A stretch of DNA of 64,000 nt, from contig NZ_LMGZ01000022.1 of the NCBI RefSeq assembly GCF_001427605.1, positions 142,530-206,529 on the forward strand. Reading direction: 5' to 3'. The notes beneath the pieces are model-generated. The model had not been told where the DNA came from and made no database searches. It saw nothing but the letters and a program-made list of their open reading frames with translations. Made by a program: the position numbers and the translations under genes. This document shows, piece by piece, positions 22,374-31,336 of the stretch; position 1 is the first letter of the stretch, and each line of letters opens with the position of its first letter. Source of the DNA: Devosia sp. Root635 (GTDB lineage: Bacteria > Pseudomonadota > Alphaproteobacteria > Rhizobiales > Devosiaceae).

Positions 22374-23873
22374 TTACTCTTCCTGGAACGCCACGTCGCG
22401 CTTGGCCCGGATGCTGGGCAACAGCACCATGACGAGCAGGGCGACGGCGCCCATCAGCAGCGCGCAACTGATCGGCCGCGTGAACAGCACGGTGGCATCA
22501 CCCCGGTTGATCATCAGGGCCCGGCGCAGGTTTTCCTCCATCATCGGACCGAGAATGAAACCCAGCAGCAGCGGGGCCGGCTCGCAATCGAGTTTGCGCA
22601 GCACGTAGCCAACCACCCCGAAGAGAGCGAGCAGGAAGACGTCGAAGGTCGAATTGCTCAGGCTGAAGGCACCGATGGCGCAGAACACCAGGATGGCGGG
22701 GAACAGGAAATGATAGGGAATGCCGATCATGCGCACCCATAGTCCGATCATCGGCAGGTTGAGCACCAGCAGCATCAGGTTGCCGATCCACATCGACACG
22801 ATCACGCCCCAGAACAGCGCCGGCTGCTCGATCATCACCGATGGTCCGGGCTGGATGCCCTGGATGATCATCGCGCCGATGATCAGCGCCATGATGGAGT
22901 TGGACGGCACGCCCAGGGTGAGCATGGGGATAAAGGCGGTTTGCGCGCCAGCATTGTTTGCCGCCTCGGGACCGGCCACGCCCTCGATGGCGCCCTTGCC
23001 GAATTCATCGGGCCTTTTCGACAGTTTCTTTTCGACCGTATAGGAAGCAAAGGAGGCCAGCATCGCCCCGCCGCCGGGCAGAATGCCGAGCAGCGAGCCC
23101 AAGGCCGTGCCCCGCATCACCGGCGCCGCCATGCGGCGGACATCCTCGCGGCTGGGCAGCATCTTGCTGATCGTGCCGGATACCGAGCGTCCGCTCTCGT
23201 CACCGAGATTGGCGACGATTTCTCCGAGGCCGAAGACGCCCATGGCGACGATGACGAAGCTGATGCCGTCCTGCATTCCGGTTATGCCGAAGGTGAAGCG
23301 CTGCACGCCCGAATTCACATCCGGCCCGATCAGGCCGAGCAGCAGACCGACGATGACGGTGCCGAAGGCCTGCAGCAGCGAGCCATGGGCGAGCACGAGC
23401 GCCGCCACCAGACCGAGGCTCAGCAGCGAAAAATACTCGGCCGGGCCGAATTTCAGCGCCACCTCGCCCAGGATGGGCGCAAACAGTGCGATGAGCAGCG
23501 TGGCGATGGTGCCGGCGACGAAGGAACTTATGGCGGCGGTCGACAGCGCCACGCCCGCACGGCCCTTGCGCGCCATCTGATAGCCATCGATCGCGGTGAC
23601 GACCGAGGAGGGTTCGCCCGGCAGGTTGACCAGGATGGCCGTGGTCGAGCCGCCATATTGGGCGCCATAGTAGATGCCGGCCAGCATGATCAGGGCGTTT
23701 TCCGGCCCCATGGTGAAGGTGATCGGCAGCAGGATGGCGATGGTTGCGGTCGGCCCCAGGCCGGGCAGCACACCGATGGCCGTGCCGAGGAATACCCCGA
23801 CGAAGCAATAAAACAGATTGGTGAGGCTGCCGGCCGTCTGCAGGCCGATCAGGAGGTTGGCGAAAATGTCCAT
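22374..23873 (-). CDS. tctA: Tripartite tricarboxylate transporter, large membrane subunit TctA
   Basis: A 499-residue protein with about 11-12 membrane helices. The family motif region GVLPGLGPTATIAILLPITF near residue 38 and its inverted-repeat partner (LGILPGGGAMLASF) near 260 are both visible, plus GIYYGAQYGGSTTAILVNLP. It is the transporting subunit of a solute-binding-protein-dependent, ion-driven importer. It follows tctB by 3 bases. Confidence 0.93.
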   Translation of the reverse strand: MDIFANLLIGLQTAGSLTNLFYCFVGVFLGTAIGVLPGLGPTATIAILLPITFTMGPENALIMLAGIYYGAQYGGSTTAILVNLPGEPSSVVTAIDGYQMARKGRAGVALSTAAISSFVAGTIATLLIALFAPILGEVALKFGPAEYFSLLSLGLVAALVLAHGSLLQAFGTVIVGLLLGLIGPDVNSGVQRFTFGITGMQDGISFVIVAMGVFGLGEIVANLGDESGRSVSGTISKMLPSREDVRRMAAPVMRGTALGSLLGILPGGGAMLASFASYTVEKKLSKRPDEFGKGAIEGVAGPEAANNAGAQTAFIPMLTLGVPSNSIMALIIGAMIIQGIQPGPSVMIEQPALFWGVIVSMWIGNLMLLVLNLPMIGLWVRMIGIPYHFLFPAILVFCAIGAFSLSNSTFDVFLLALFGVVGYVLRKLDCEPAPLLLGFILGPMMEENLRRALMINRGDATVLFTRPISCALLMGAVALLVMVLLPSIRAKRDVAFQEE

Positions 23874-23876
23874 GGG

Positions 23877-24392
23877 TCAGCCTCCGAACAGCGAGCCGAG
23901 CAGGGGCATCGGCACGCCGAGCCCCACGACGAAGACCAGCGTACAGGCCACACTGAGGACCAGCATGCCGACGACGGCACGCAGCTCGATCCGGAAATGG
24001 CGGCTGGCCGCCGCCCCCACCAGCATCAATACGGGAAGGGCGATCAGCACCCCGGCATAGGGCAGCAGCAAGCCGAACAGCACGGTCGAACCGGAGACCA
24101 GCGCCAGCGCCTTCCAGTTGATGAATCCCAGCCGCAAATCCGGATTTCCGTCGGCGGTGGTGAAGACGCGGACAGCGATGATGCACCCGATAAGGGCCAG
24201 CATGGCGCCGAGAACGATGGGAAAGAAGCCCGGCCCCATATTGGATGGACCGCCAAACTCGTAGCCCAGCGAAGCGATGATCGTGCCGAGGCCGAGCGTG
24301 ACGTAGAGCACCGCCGACCAGAAGTCCTTGCGATGCAGGATTTCATGGGCGAATGCGCTGCCACCTGGCTTGTATTCTGCTCTACCGGACAT
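23877..24392 (-). CDS. tctB: Tripartite tricarboxylate transporter, small subunit TctB
   Basis: A 171-residue protein with four predicted helices (residues about 25-45, 58-75, 92-125 and 140-165). The segment LGYEFGGPSNMGPGFFPIVLG is typical of the TctB/DUF1468 family (GPGxFP). It lies between tctC and tctA and completes the membrane part. Confidence 0.9.
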   Translation of the reverse strand: MSGRAEYKPGGSAFAHEILHRKDFWSAVLYVTLGLGTIIASLGYEFGGPSNMGPGFFPIVLGAMLALIGCIIAVRVFTTADGNPDLRLGFINWKALALVSGSTVLFGLLLPYAGVLIALPVLMLVGAAASRHFRIELRAVVGMLVLSVACTLVFVVGLGVPMPLLGSLFGG

Positions 24393-24492
24393 AGCGGATG
24401 GCCTTCCAGAGGGGACATTGGCTCACCGGCGGAGGCCGGCGCGAAACGGGCGAGGCAGACGGGCAATCCCATCCGCCTCGCGCGGGGCAGGA

Positions 24493-25461
24493 TCAGTCGG
24501 CGTGGATGCCGTTGGCGCGGATGATCTCGCCCCACTTGGCGGTTTCAGCCGCCACGAAGGCGGTGAAGTCGGACCGCGAGGGACCGCCGGCGGTGACGCC
24601 ATCCTTGGCGAAGCGTTCCTGGACGTCGGGCAGCTCAAGCGCCGCCTGCACCTGGTCGTGAATGGTGTCGAGCAGTTCGGGGTCGGTCTCACCCGGCGCG
24701 AACATGGCGAACCAGTTGATCACCTCGAAATTGCCGTGACCGAGTTCACCCACCGTGGGCACGTCGGGGAAGGCGTCGCTGCGATGGGCGCTCGACACGG
24801 CCAACGGGCGAATGCGGCCGGCCTCGATCTGCGGCATGGCCGAGCTGGGATTGTCCCACATCGAATCCACGTGGCCCGACAGTGTATCGGTGGCCGCGGC
24901 GCTGCCGCCCTTGTAGGGGACGTGGATGAGTTCGGTGCCGGTGACGAGCGCGGTCAGCGCTTCGGCCATATGCGACAGCGTGCCATTGCCGCCCGACGCC
25001 ATGGTGAGCTGGCCGGGATTGGCCTTGGCGAAGTCCACCAGGGCGGCGAAGTCGGGATATGGCTTGTCGGCCGCCGTCACCAGCACGAGCGGGTTGGAAA
25101 CGACCAGGCCCACCGGCACCAGATCCTTGTCGGTATCATAGGGCAGCTCGGCGAACAGCGCCGGATTGGTGGCGAAGCCCGCCCCGGTGATCAGCAGGGT
25201 GCGCCCGTCCGGTTCGGCCCGTGCCACCTCGGCGGTGCCGATCTGCGTGCTCGCGCCCGGCTTGTTCTCGACGATGAAGGATTGCCCGGTGCTCTCGGAG
25301 AGTTTCTGGGCGACGATGCGGGCGGCGATGTCGGTGATGTTGCCCGGCGTGTAGGGGACGATGATGGTGACCGTGCCGGTCGGCCATTCGGCCGCCATTG
25401 CCGGCTGGCTGAGCATCAGGACAGCCAGCGCGGTGCCGAGCGCGGAGTGCAAGCGAAACAT
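24493..25461 (-). CDS. tctC: Tripartite tricarboxylate transporter substrate-binding protein (Bug family)
   Basis: A 322-residue periplasmic protein from ATG 25461. The signal peptide (MFRLHSALGTALAVLMLSQP, cut after AMAA) is followed by WPTGTVTIIVPYTPGN, the Bug-family N-terminus, and HVPYKGGSAAATDTLSGHVD, a ligand-pocket segment. An Asp typical of amino-acid- or carboxylate-binding members is not decisive here. A 100-base gap separates it from tctB. The ligand is unknown. Confidence 0.92.
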   Translation of the reverse strand: MFRLHSALGTALAVLMLSQPAMAAEWPTGTVTIIVPYTPGNITDIAARIVAQKLSESTGQSFIVENKPGASTQIGTAEVARAEPDGRTLLITGAGFATNPALFAELPYDTDKDLVPVGLVVSNPLVLVTAADKPYPDFAALVDFAKANPGQLTMASGGNGTLSHMAEALTALVTGTELIHVPYKGGSAAATDTLSGHVDSMWDNPSSAMPQIEAGRIRPLAVSSAHRSDAFPDVPTVGELGHGNFEVINWFAMFAPGETDPELLDTIHDQVQAALELPDVQERFAKDGVTAGGPSRSDFTAFVAAETAKWGEIIRANGIHAD

Positions 25462-25557
25462 TGATTTTCCTCCCTTGGTAATCCAGCCACCCTTAGCAAT
25501 CCTGCCTCCGGGCAGGGCAGCGAAAACTGGGGGACCATCCATTCCAATCCGGAATAG

Positions 25558-26427
25558 TCAGGCCTGCGCGTCCGCTATCTCCTTCAGCCAGGTAAAGAAT
25601 TTGCGGGATACCGAGAGCTTTTCGTGCCGCACGAGCTGATAGTAATAGCCCATTTCCGGAAAGGCGATTTCCGCGCCGATCCGCTGCAACTGGCCCGATT
25701 GCACGGCGTCGCGAACGAGAAAGCGCGGCACGATGGCAATGCCGAGCTTTTGCAGGGCGGCATCGATGATGAGGCCATATTGCTCATAATAGTGAAACCG
25801 CGTCGCGGCGAGGCTGATGCCCTGCCGCTCGGCCAGTTGGAACCAGGCGGCTTCCACCTTCACATGTTGCAGCAGCGGATAGTGGACGACATCCTTCAGC
25901 GTCAGGCGGGCGGTGGCGATTGAAGGATGCGCGACCACCCAGAAGCGATCGCCGATGAGCCACTGCGCGGTGGGCGGCGGACTGCCCCCGCCATTGAAGA
26001 ATATCTCGGCATCGGTATCGGCATAGCGCTGGCCGGGTGCCGTCCGGACCCGAAAGACCAGTTCCTGGTCGGGGTGCCGGGCCACCAGGTCGTGATGAAA
26101 CGGAATGAGAAAGCGCTGGGCAATGATGGGGGGCGCCACGATCCGCAGCGTGCCCGAGCCTTGCGAACTCACAAAGGCCTCGACCGCGGCATCTATGGTG
26201 CCGATGCCCTCGGCAATGCGCGACAGGAAAATGCGGGCATTGTCATGCGGGACGACGCCGTCCTTGCTCCGCTCGAACAAGGGCACACCCAGTTGCGCCT
26301 CGACCTGCTGGACGTTCTTGCTGACGGCGCTCTGCGTCATGTTGAGGGCCTGGGCCGCTGCCGTGAGGTTCTGGCGGCGCAGAACCTCAAGGCAAATCCG
26401 CAAACTCGAAAGCCTGATATCCCGCAT
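25558..26427 (-). CDS. LysR-family regulator of the tct operon
   Basis: A 289-residue regulator from ATG 26427 (MRDIRLSSLRICLEVLRRQN). The HTH (LTAAAQALNMTQSAVSKNVQ) is canonical; residues 90-289 form the inducer-binding domain. It lies upstream of tctC on the same strand (96 bases), whereas LysR genes are often divergent from their targets. It probably senses the transported carboxylate or a metabolite. Confidence 0.9.
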   Translation of the reverse strand: MRDIRLSSLRICLEVLRRQNLTAAAQALNMTQSAVSKNVQQVEAQLGVPLFERSKDGVVPHDNARIFLSRIAEGIGTIDAAVEAFVSSQGSGTLRIVAPPIIAQRFLIPFHHDLVARHPDQELVFRVRTAPGQRYADTDAEIFFNGGGSPPPTAQWLIGDRFWVVAHPSIATARLTLKDVVHYPLLQHVKVEAAWFQLAERQGISLAATRFHYYEQYGLIIDAALQKLGIAIVPRFLVRDAVQSGQLQRIGAEIAFPEMGYYYQLVRHEKLSVSRKFFTWLKEIADAQA

Positions 26428-26531
26428 GACCCCCCGCCGCAATTGCCCCCAAGCGAGGCCCGAACCATGTTCGAGCAGTCTCTTTCCGGATGGCGAAGGC
26501 CGCAAGCTCTTATCGCCGCTTGTCCCGCCAC

Positions 26532-26564
26532 GAAAAGCCGGCGCCCCTTCAGGGGGACGCCGGC
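26532..26564 (-). terminator. Intrinsic terminator of the PRC-barrel gene
   Basis: On the minus strand GCCGGCG and CGCCGGC, extended by CCCC/GGGG pairs, enclose a short loop (26537-26564) and are followed by TTTT. It lies 38 bases past the PRC-barrel stop. Confidence 0.75.
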
Positions 26565-26601
26565 GACAGTATCATCTGGTGCTGAAATACCGGTCGCGTG
26601 G

Positions 26602-26988
26602 CTAGATCCAGTAAGGCGCCACACCGTAATAGTCATAGACGCGACGGCCGTTCTCGGCGGTCCAGAAGTCGTCTTCATTGTCGTATTTCGGCGCGCCTTC
26701 GAGCTGGTCCTTGGTCACGTCGACGCGATAGCCGCCCAGGCTTTCGTCATAGTTGAGCTTGGACCACGGCAGCGGGTAGTGGTCGTGCCCCATGCCGAGG
26801 AAGCCGCCGAAGCTCAGCACGGCATAGGAGACCTTGCCGCTGCGTTTTTCGACCAGGATGCGCTCGATCGAGCCGATATGCTCGCCGCGCGGATCGTAGA
26901 CCTTGGTGCCTTCGACCTTGTCCGAAGCGATGAGGTCATGGGTTTCCTTGACGTTGGCATCGCGGTTGCGAATGTCTTCGTAAGCCAT
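26602..26988 (-). CDS. PRC-barrel domain stress protein
   Basis: A 128-residue protein with an AGAGGAG ribosome site. Residues 18-85 are a PRC barrel (GTKVYDPRGEHIGSIERILV, then GKVSYAVLSFGGFLGMG, then YPLPWSKLNYD); the C-terminal part is acidic and aromatic (ENGRRVYDYYGVAPYWI). PRC-barrel proteins of this type are frequent members of the alphaproteobacterial general stress regulon, and an EcfG-type promoter lies directly upstream here. The molecular role is not established. Confidence 0.9.
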   Translation of the reverse strand: MAYEDIRNRDANVKETHDLIASDKVEGTKVYDPRGEHIGSIERILVEKRSGKVSYAVLSFGGFLGMGHDHYPLPWSKLNYDESLGGYRVDVTKDQLEGAPKYDNEDDFWTAENGRRVYDYYGVAPYWI

Positions 26989-27021
26989 TTCTTACTCCTC
27001 TTGCGTTGCGTGTGGTGGGGA

Positions 27022-27047
27022 AACGCCACCGCAAACCGACCGGTTCC
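27022..27047 (-). promoter_or_regulatory. EcfG-type (general stress sigma) promoter
   Basis: On the minus strand GGAAC (27047-27043) and CGTT (27025-27022) are separated by exactly 17 bases, the consensus for sigma-EcfG of Alphaproteobacteria. The -10 element ends 33 bases before the PRC-barrel ATG. The target gene type also fits that regulon. Confidence 0.7.
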
Positions 27048-27092
27048 CCGATCCTGAAAAGTGATCGGAGCCGGCGGCCGTCAGGGAATCGA

Positions 27093-28709
27093 TCAGGCGA
27101 CCAGGGTCGGGCGGCTGCGCTGGGGTGTCGGCCCGCGCTCGGCGATAAAGCGCGCGAAATGGTCGAAATCCAATGGCCGGGCAATATGATAGCCCTGGAC
27201 GAGATCGACCCGGCCGCCCTGGCGCAGCATATCGAGCCGCCCCGCGGTCTCGACGCCCTCGACGACCAGCGTGCGCCCGGCGGCATGCGCCATGTCGATG
27301 GCGTGGCCCAGCATCTGCCCCAGCACCGAGCCATCGGGCGCCATGGCGAAGGAGCGGTCGAGCTTCACCCCGGCCACTGGCAATTCGGCCAGCGTGTGGA
27401 TGGACGAATAGCCCGAGCCGAAATCGTCGATATAGGTGGCCACGCCCGCATGCGACAGCGTCTCGATGGCGGCCAGGGCACTGCCGAGCTCGACCTCACT
27501 GGTCTCGACCAGCTCGATCACCACGGCGAAGCGATCGGCGAGGGCCAGGAAGCCGTCCAGCATATGCACCAGCAGCGCGCCGTCGAGATCGCGCGGGAAG
27601 ATGTTGAGATTGACCTGCAGCACCCGGCCCGATGGCGGCAGGCGCGAAAGCTCGGCCAGCGCCCTGTCGATGACCATGCGGGTAAAAGCGGCGGTCAGGC
27701 CGTTTTTCTCCACGATGGGGAGGAACTGGTCGGGAAACACGATGGTCCCGTCGACATCGCGCCAGCGGGCCAGCACCTCGCAGCCGGTGATGCGGTCGCG
27801 ATGCAAATCCAGCAGCGGCTGATAGGCACAGACCACGCGCTCGGCGCGGAAATTGCGCAGGAAGCGCGCTTCGAACGACCAGTAGCGCGCCAGCATGGCC
27901 CGCAGGTATCGCGCCAGCCAGGCCGCCAGGACCACGCAGACCAGCAGCGTCAGGCCGAGGACCATGCCGCCCAGGGCGAACAGGTTGGCCAGCGTGGCCC
28001 GCGCCGACAGGCAATGCAGACCGATTTCGTCGCAGGCGGTCTGCAGGAACGCCCCGCCGCGCAGGCCGAAGGGTCCGGCCGGCGGCGCGGCAAGCGAGGC
28101 TGCATAGAGGCCCGGCTCGCCCGACATGTGCCACCATTTGCCGTCGGGCGCGCGCAGCACGACCTCGACGCTGAGCCAGCGCGGGATCGTATCGGGAAGC
28201 GGAGTGCGGGGCACGACCATGCCATGCTCGCCGCGCAGCGCGATGGTGCCCTTGGCGTTGTCCAGCCCCATGAAATCGAGGTCTTTGTTGAACCAGAAGG
28301 AGATGCCGAACGGGTTGTTGGAAGCCAGGTCCGGCTCGCCGAGCCCCACCGGCGCCGCCAGCATGCCGCCATTGCCGCTGCAGACGATGGCGCCGTTTCG
28401 TGCGTAGAACAGCTCGTTTATGCCATCGGGAAGGAAGGCGATGCGCCGCTGCTGCATCGTGTATTCCCGCGAGCAGGGCACGGCAGTCAACTGCTCGTCC
28501 ATGGCGTCGAACGTGTTGAGCACCGCGCTCCGGACGCGGGTGTAGCTCGTCATGGCGCGATCCACCTCGGCACGCAGGTTGGCATGCACCTGATCGGCCA
28601 GGAACCAGCCCGATCCGGCCAGCAATGCCGTGAACAGCACGGCCCAGAGAACAAAAAACACCAGTCGCCGATGCGTGTCGGCTATCAGTAAACCCGCAAA
28701 CCTGCCCAT
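27093..28709 (-). CDS. CSS-motif EAL-domain c-di-GMP phosphodiesterase
   Basis: A 538-residue membrane protein from ATG 28709 (MGRFAGLLIADTHRR). Helix 1 is near 17-38, a periplasmic domain follows to about 235 with Cys-containing segments (VPCSREYT, IVCSGNG), and helix 2 is near 242-265. The EAL domain (about 290-535) keeps key residues: EVLARW for the EAL motif, VNLN, ELVETSE, DDFGSGYSS, GVKLDRSF and EGVET. It should hydrolyse c-di-GMP, with activity set by periplasmic thiol redox as in CSS proteins, though the second Cys site reads CSG rather than CSS. No GGDEF domain is present. Confidence 0.88.
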   Translation of the reverse strand: MGRFAGLLIADTHRRLVFFVLWAVLFTALLAGSGWFLADQVHANLRAEVDRAMTSYTRVRSAVLNTFDAMDEQLTAVPCSREYTMQQRRIAFLPDGINELFYARNGAIVCSGNGGMLAAPVGLGEPDLASNNPFGISFWFNKDLDFMGLDNAKGTIALRGEHGMVVPRTPLPDTIPRWLSVEVVLRAPDGKWWHMSGEPGLYAASLAAPPAGPFGLRGGAFLQTACDEIGLHCLSARATLANLFALGGMVLGLTLLVCVVLAAWLARYLRAMLARYWSFEARFLRNFRAERVVCAYQPLLDLHRDRITGCEVLARWRDVDGTIVFPDQFLPIVEKNGLTAAFTRMVIDRALAELSRLPPSGRVLQVNLNIFPRDLDGALLVHMLDGFLALADRFAVVIELVETSEVELGSALAAIETLSHAGVATYIDDFGSGYSSIHTLAELPVAGVKLDRSFAMAPDGSVLGQMLGHAIDMAHAAGRTLVVEGVETAGRLDMLRQGGRVDLVQGYHIARPLDFDHFARFIAERGPTPQRSRPTLVA

Positions 28710-28854
28710 GGACGGCCCCCGCCAGAGGTCCATCTGGCCAACAATTCATCAAATTGAAGTTAAGCACCGCCCCGCAGCCGGAATCGGAACCGCGGGCGAG
28801 CGATACGCATTGACGTGGCAAAGCCGGATTTTCCGCTGCCAAAGGAGACGCGCC

Positions 28855-29112
28855 ATGGTTTTTGACAGCCTCCGCGAGCGCATGGGGGGAGACGACAATC
28901 TCACCCCGATGCGGATCGCCCACAACACGCTGTTCACCGCCAAGGAGAAGATCACCCTGCTCAACCAGCTCAAGGCCGATGTGACCGGCGCCACCCAGGA
29001 AGGCACCGAGCTCGGCTTTGACGCCGACGAGATCGACCAGGCCATAGCCGAGGTGCGCGCGGGCGTGCAGGCCGGCATAGGCGGCCAAACCGTGGTCAAG
29101 GGAGATTTCTGA
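28855..29112 (+). CDS. Hypothetical helical protein
   Basis: An 85-residue protein from ATG 28855 with AAAGGAG 7 bases upstream. It is soluble, acidic and helical (NTLFTAKEKITLLNQLKADV, then DADEIDQAIAEVRAGVQAGI). No family is recognised. Its TGATG stop-start overlap couples it to the next gene. A GGAAC element followed after 17 bases by CATT lies upstream, one base off the EcfG consensus. Confidence 0.65.
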   Translation: MVFDSLRERMGGDDNLTPMRIAHNTLFTAKEKITLLNQLKADVTGATQEGTELGFDADEIDQAIAEVRAGVQAGIGGQTVVKGDF

Positions 29113-29441
29113 TGGCGACCGCCCCCAAAAAGCCGACGCCCACCGTGGCGGAAGTGGATGTGCTGATCGACGAGAACGGGTCGCGCGTCGACGTACCCGA
29201 TGGCTCGCCCATCAAGGTCGCCGGCGAGCATGAGGCCACGGTCGGCGCGACCGGCCCCACCAATTGGTGGCTCTATGGCCTTATCGGGCTGGCCATCGTC
29301 ATCGCCGTGCTGTTCCTGATGCAGATGTTCCAGGGTGCGCCGGCGACCGATGTGCAGCCGGGTACGCCGACATCGGAAAGCGTGGTCGCTCCGGCGGCCG
29401 ATGACGTGCCGGTGCAGGAGCCGGTAGTGCCGGCACAGTAG
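29112..29441 (+). CDS. Single-helix membrane protein
   Basis: A 109-residue protein, translationally coupled to 28855-29112. The N-terminal half is charged (VAEVDVLIDENGSRVDVPDG), one helix lies near residues 53-73 (WWLYGLIGLAIVIAVLFLMQ), and the tail is Ala/Pro/Val-rich and probably periplasmic. No family is recognised. The pair may work together at the inner membrane. Confidence 0.65.
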   Translation: MATAPKKPTPTVAEVDVLIDENGSRVDVPDGSPIKVAGEHEATVGATGPTNWWLYGLIGLAIVIAVLFLMQMFQGAPATDVQPGTPTSESVVAPAADDVPVQEPVVPAQ

Positions 29442-29620
29442 GCTCTTGCGGTTCACATCGGAGACTGTCGGCCCATCGTCATCACCTGGCTTGTCCGGGT
29501 GATCCACCTTTCAGCGCATGCGGAGCCATGGATTGCCCGGACGAACCAGGCAATGACGATGGATGGATGGTCTGGCAGGCTGCGGAAGCCCCTAAGTGAA
29601 CATTCCGCTCAACGCCCCAA

Positions 29621-29651
29621 AACAAAAGGCGCGCCCCGCGGGACGCGCCTT
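29621..29651 (-). terminator. Intrinsic terminator of the OmpA-like gene
   Basis: On the minus strand AAGGCGCG and CGCGCCTT, with internal CCC/GGG pairs, form a strong hairpin followed by TTGTTTT. It lies 22 bases past the stop at 29673. Confidence 0.8.
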
Positions 29652-29672
29652 CCACATATCTATACCGCCAAA

Positions 29673-30335
29673 TCAGCCGTTGATCGGCGCGATCTGGATT
29701 TCCACGCGGCGGTTCTGGGCGCGGCCCTGCTCGGTGGCGTTGCTGGCGATCGGCGAGGTTTCGCCCTTGCCTTCGATATAGAAGCGGCGCTGGTCGATGC
29801 CCTGGTTGGCCAGGATGGTGGCGACCGAAACGGCGCGGCGCTGGCTGAGGCTCAGATTGTAGGAGTCGTCGCCCTGGCTGTCGGTGTGGCCGTAGACGTC
29901 CACGATCGACTTGTCGAACTTCTTGAGCACCAGCGCGACCGAGACCAGCGTCGAGTTGAAGCCCGGATTCACTGTCGCCTGATCGGTGGCGAAGGTGATG
30001 TTGGACGGCATGTTGAGGATGATGTTCTGGCCGACACGGGTCACCGAAACGCCGGTGCCCTGGAGCTGGGCGCGCAGCTCGGCTTCCTGCTGGTCCATGT
30101 AATTGCCGATGGCCGCTCCGGTCAGGCCGCCGACACCAGCGCCGATCAGCGCGCCGACGCGCGGGTCCCCGCCCACGGCAGCGCCCACAAGCGCGCCGGC
30201 AACGGCGCCGCCGCCAACACCGATCATCGCGCCGCCGGCAGTATTGGAAAGCTGCTGCTGGCCGGTATAGGCGTTGGTGGTGCAGGCGGTGAGCGCCAGG
30301 GTCGCGGCAATGGCGACCAGAATTTTCGACTTCAT
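29673..30335 (-). CDS. OmpA-family outer-membrane lipoprotein (YiaD-like)
   Basis: A 220-residue lipoprotein. The signal ends in the lipobox LTAC (Cys18). Residues 32-80 are Gly-rich with glycine-zipper repeats (GGAMIGVGGGAVAGALVGAA), and the OmpA peptidoglycan-binding domain fills 105-215 (VYGHTDSQGDDSYNLSLSQR, then NRRVEIQIAP). It tethers the outer membrane to the cell wall. Monocistronic, with its own terminator. Confidence 0.92.
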   Translation of the reverse strand: MKSKILVAIAATLALTACTTNAYTGQQQLSNTAGGAMIGVGGGAVAGALVGAAVGGDPRVGALIGAGVGGLTGAAIGNYMDQQEAELRAQLQGTGVSVTRVGQNIILNMPSNITFATDQATVNPGFNSTLVSVALVLKKFDKSIVDVYGHTDSQGDDSYNLSLSQRRAVSVATILANQGIDQRRFYIEGKGETSPIASNATEQGRAQNRRVEIQIAPING

Positions 30336-30444
30336 AGACTATCCCCCTGAAGGATCATGACAGTGGCCCGTTGGTGACCACTGAATACGGCAGGATGGTG
30401 GTGAAGCAAAGGCCCTGAACCGGGAATGAACGGTGCCAGGCCGG

Positions 30445-31215
30445 TCAGGCGCTGGCCCAGCCGCCATCGACGAGGAATTGCTGGGCCGAAATCATGGCGC
30501 TGTCCTCGGCCGCGAGGAACAGCGCCATCCGTGCCACATCGTCGGGATAGACCAGTCCGGCCAGCGCCTGTTCGGCCTCGATGCCCTTGAGCGCCGCATC
30601 GTCGATCCACAGATCGAGTTGCCGCTGGGTGATGATGGCGCCGGGCACCAGCGAGTTGACGCGGATGCCGGACTTGCCCAGCTCGCGCGCCATGGAGCGG
30701 GTCAGGCCATGCATCGCGGCCTTGGCTGTTTCATAGAGCGGGATTTGCGGAGTCATGATCATCCAGCTGATCGAGCCCAGATTGATGATCGAGCCGCGTC
30801 TGGCCTCGATCATGCCCGGCGCCACGGCCTGCATGGCAAAGAAGGCATGCTTGAGATTGACCGCCATGCGGTCGTCCCAATAGGCGGGCGTAACCGTACG
30901 CCAGTCATGCCGCTGGTCGTGGGCGGCGTTGTTGACCAGCACCAGCGCATTGCCATGGGTTGCGGCAAAGCCGGCAATCGCGGCCCGGTAGGCGTCCACG
31001 TCGGTAATGTCGCAGCGCGTGAAGCGGACCACCTGCCCCGCAGCGGTCAACTCGGCCGCCAGCCTGCCGCCGGCCTCGTCGGCGATGTCGACAAAGCCCA
31101 CCTTGCTGCCCTGCCCGGCAAAATGGCGCACCATGCTCTCCCCGATACCCGAGGCTCCGCCGGAAATCACCACCGGCACACCGGCAAGGCTGGGATAGGT
31201 GGCGAACTGGCTCAT
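30445..31215 (-). CDS. Short-chain dehydrogenase/reductase
   Basis: A 256-residue classical SDR from ATG 31215 (MSQFATYPSLAGVPVVISGG). The cofactor motif is GGASGIGE, NNAA follows, the catalytic Ser is in LGSISWMI and the Tyr-Lys pair in YETAK. Asp in GFVDIADE after strand 2 favours NAD(H) over NADP(H). The family end DGGWASA is intact. The substrate cannot be told from sequence; sugar-alcohol or 3-oxoacyl type reductases are alternatives. Confidence 0.9.
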   Translation of the reverse strand: MSQFATYPSLAGVPVVISGGASGIGESMVRHFAGQGSKVGFVDIADEAGGRLAAELTAAGQVVRFTRCDITDVDAYRAAIAGFAATHGNALVLVNNAAHDQRHDWRTVTPAYWDDRMAVNLKHAFFAMQAVAPGMIEARRGSIINLGSISWMIMTPQIPLYETAKAAMHGLTRSMARELGKSGIRVNSLVPGAIITQRQLDLWIDDAALKGIEAEQALAGLVYPDDVARMALFLAAEDSAMISAQQFLVDGGWASA

Positions 31216-31336
31216 CGGAAATCCGGGGGAGATATAGGACTGATCCACCTGAAAATACCGCCCCGGCATTCGCCGCGCAAGTAGATTTGAGGTACGTACA
31301 TCAAATCACTGCCACACGCGCATTGGCGACGTCTCT

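Noticed and set aside
22941..24524. 527-residue plus-strand open frame
   Set aside because: Antisense to tctA/tctB, low-complexity His/Gln/Asp-rich translation without domains.
27006..28691. 561-residue plus-strand open frame
   Set aside because: Antisense to the EAL protein gene, which keeps all catalytic residues.
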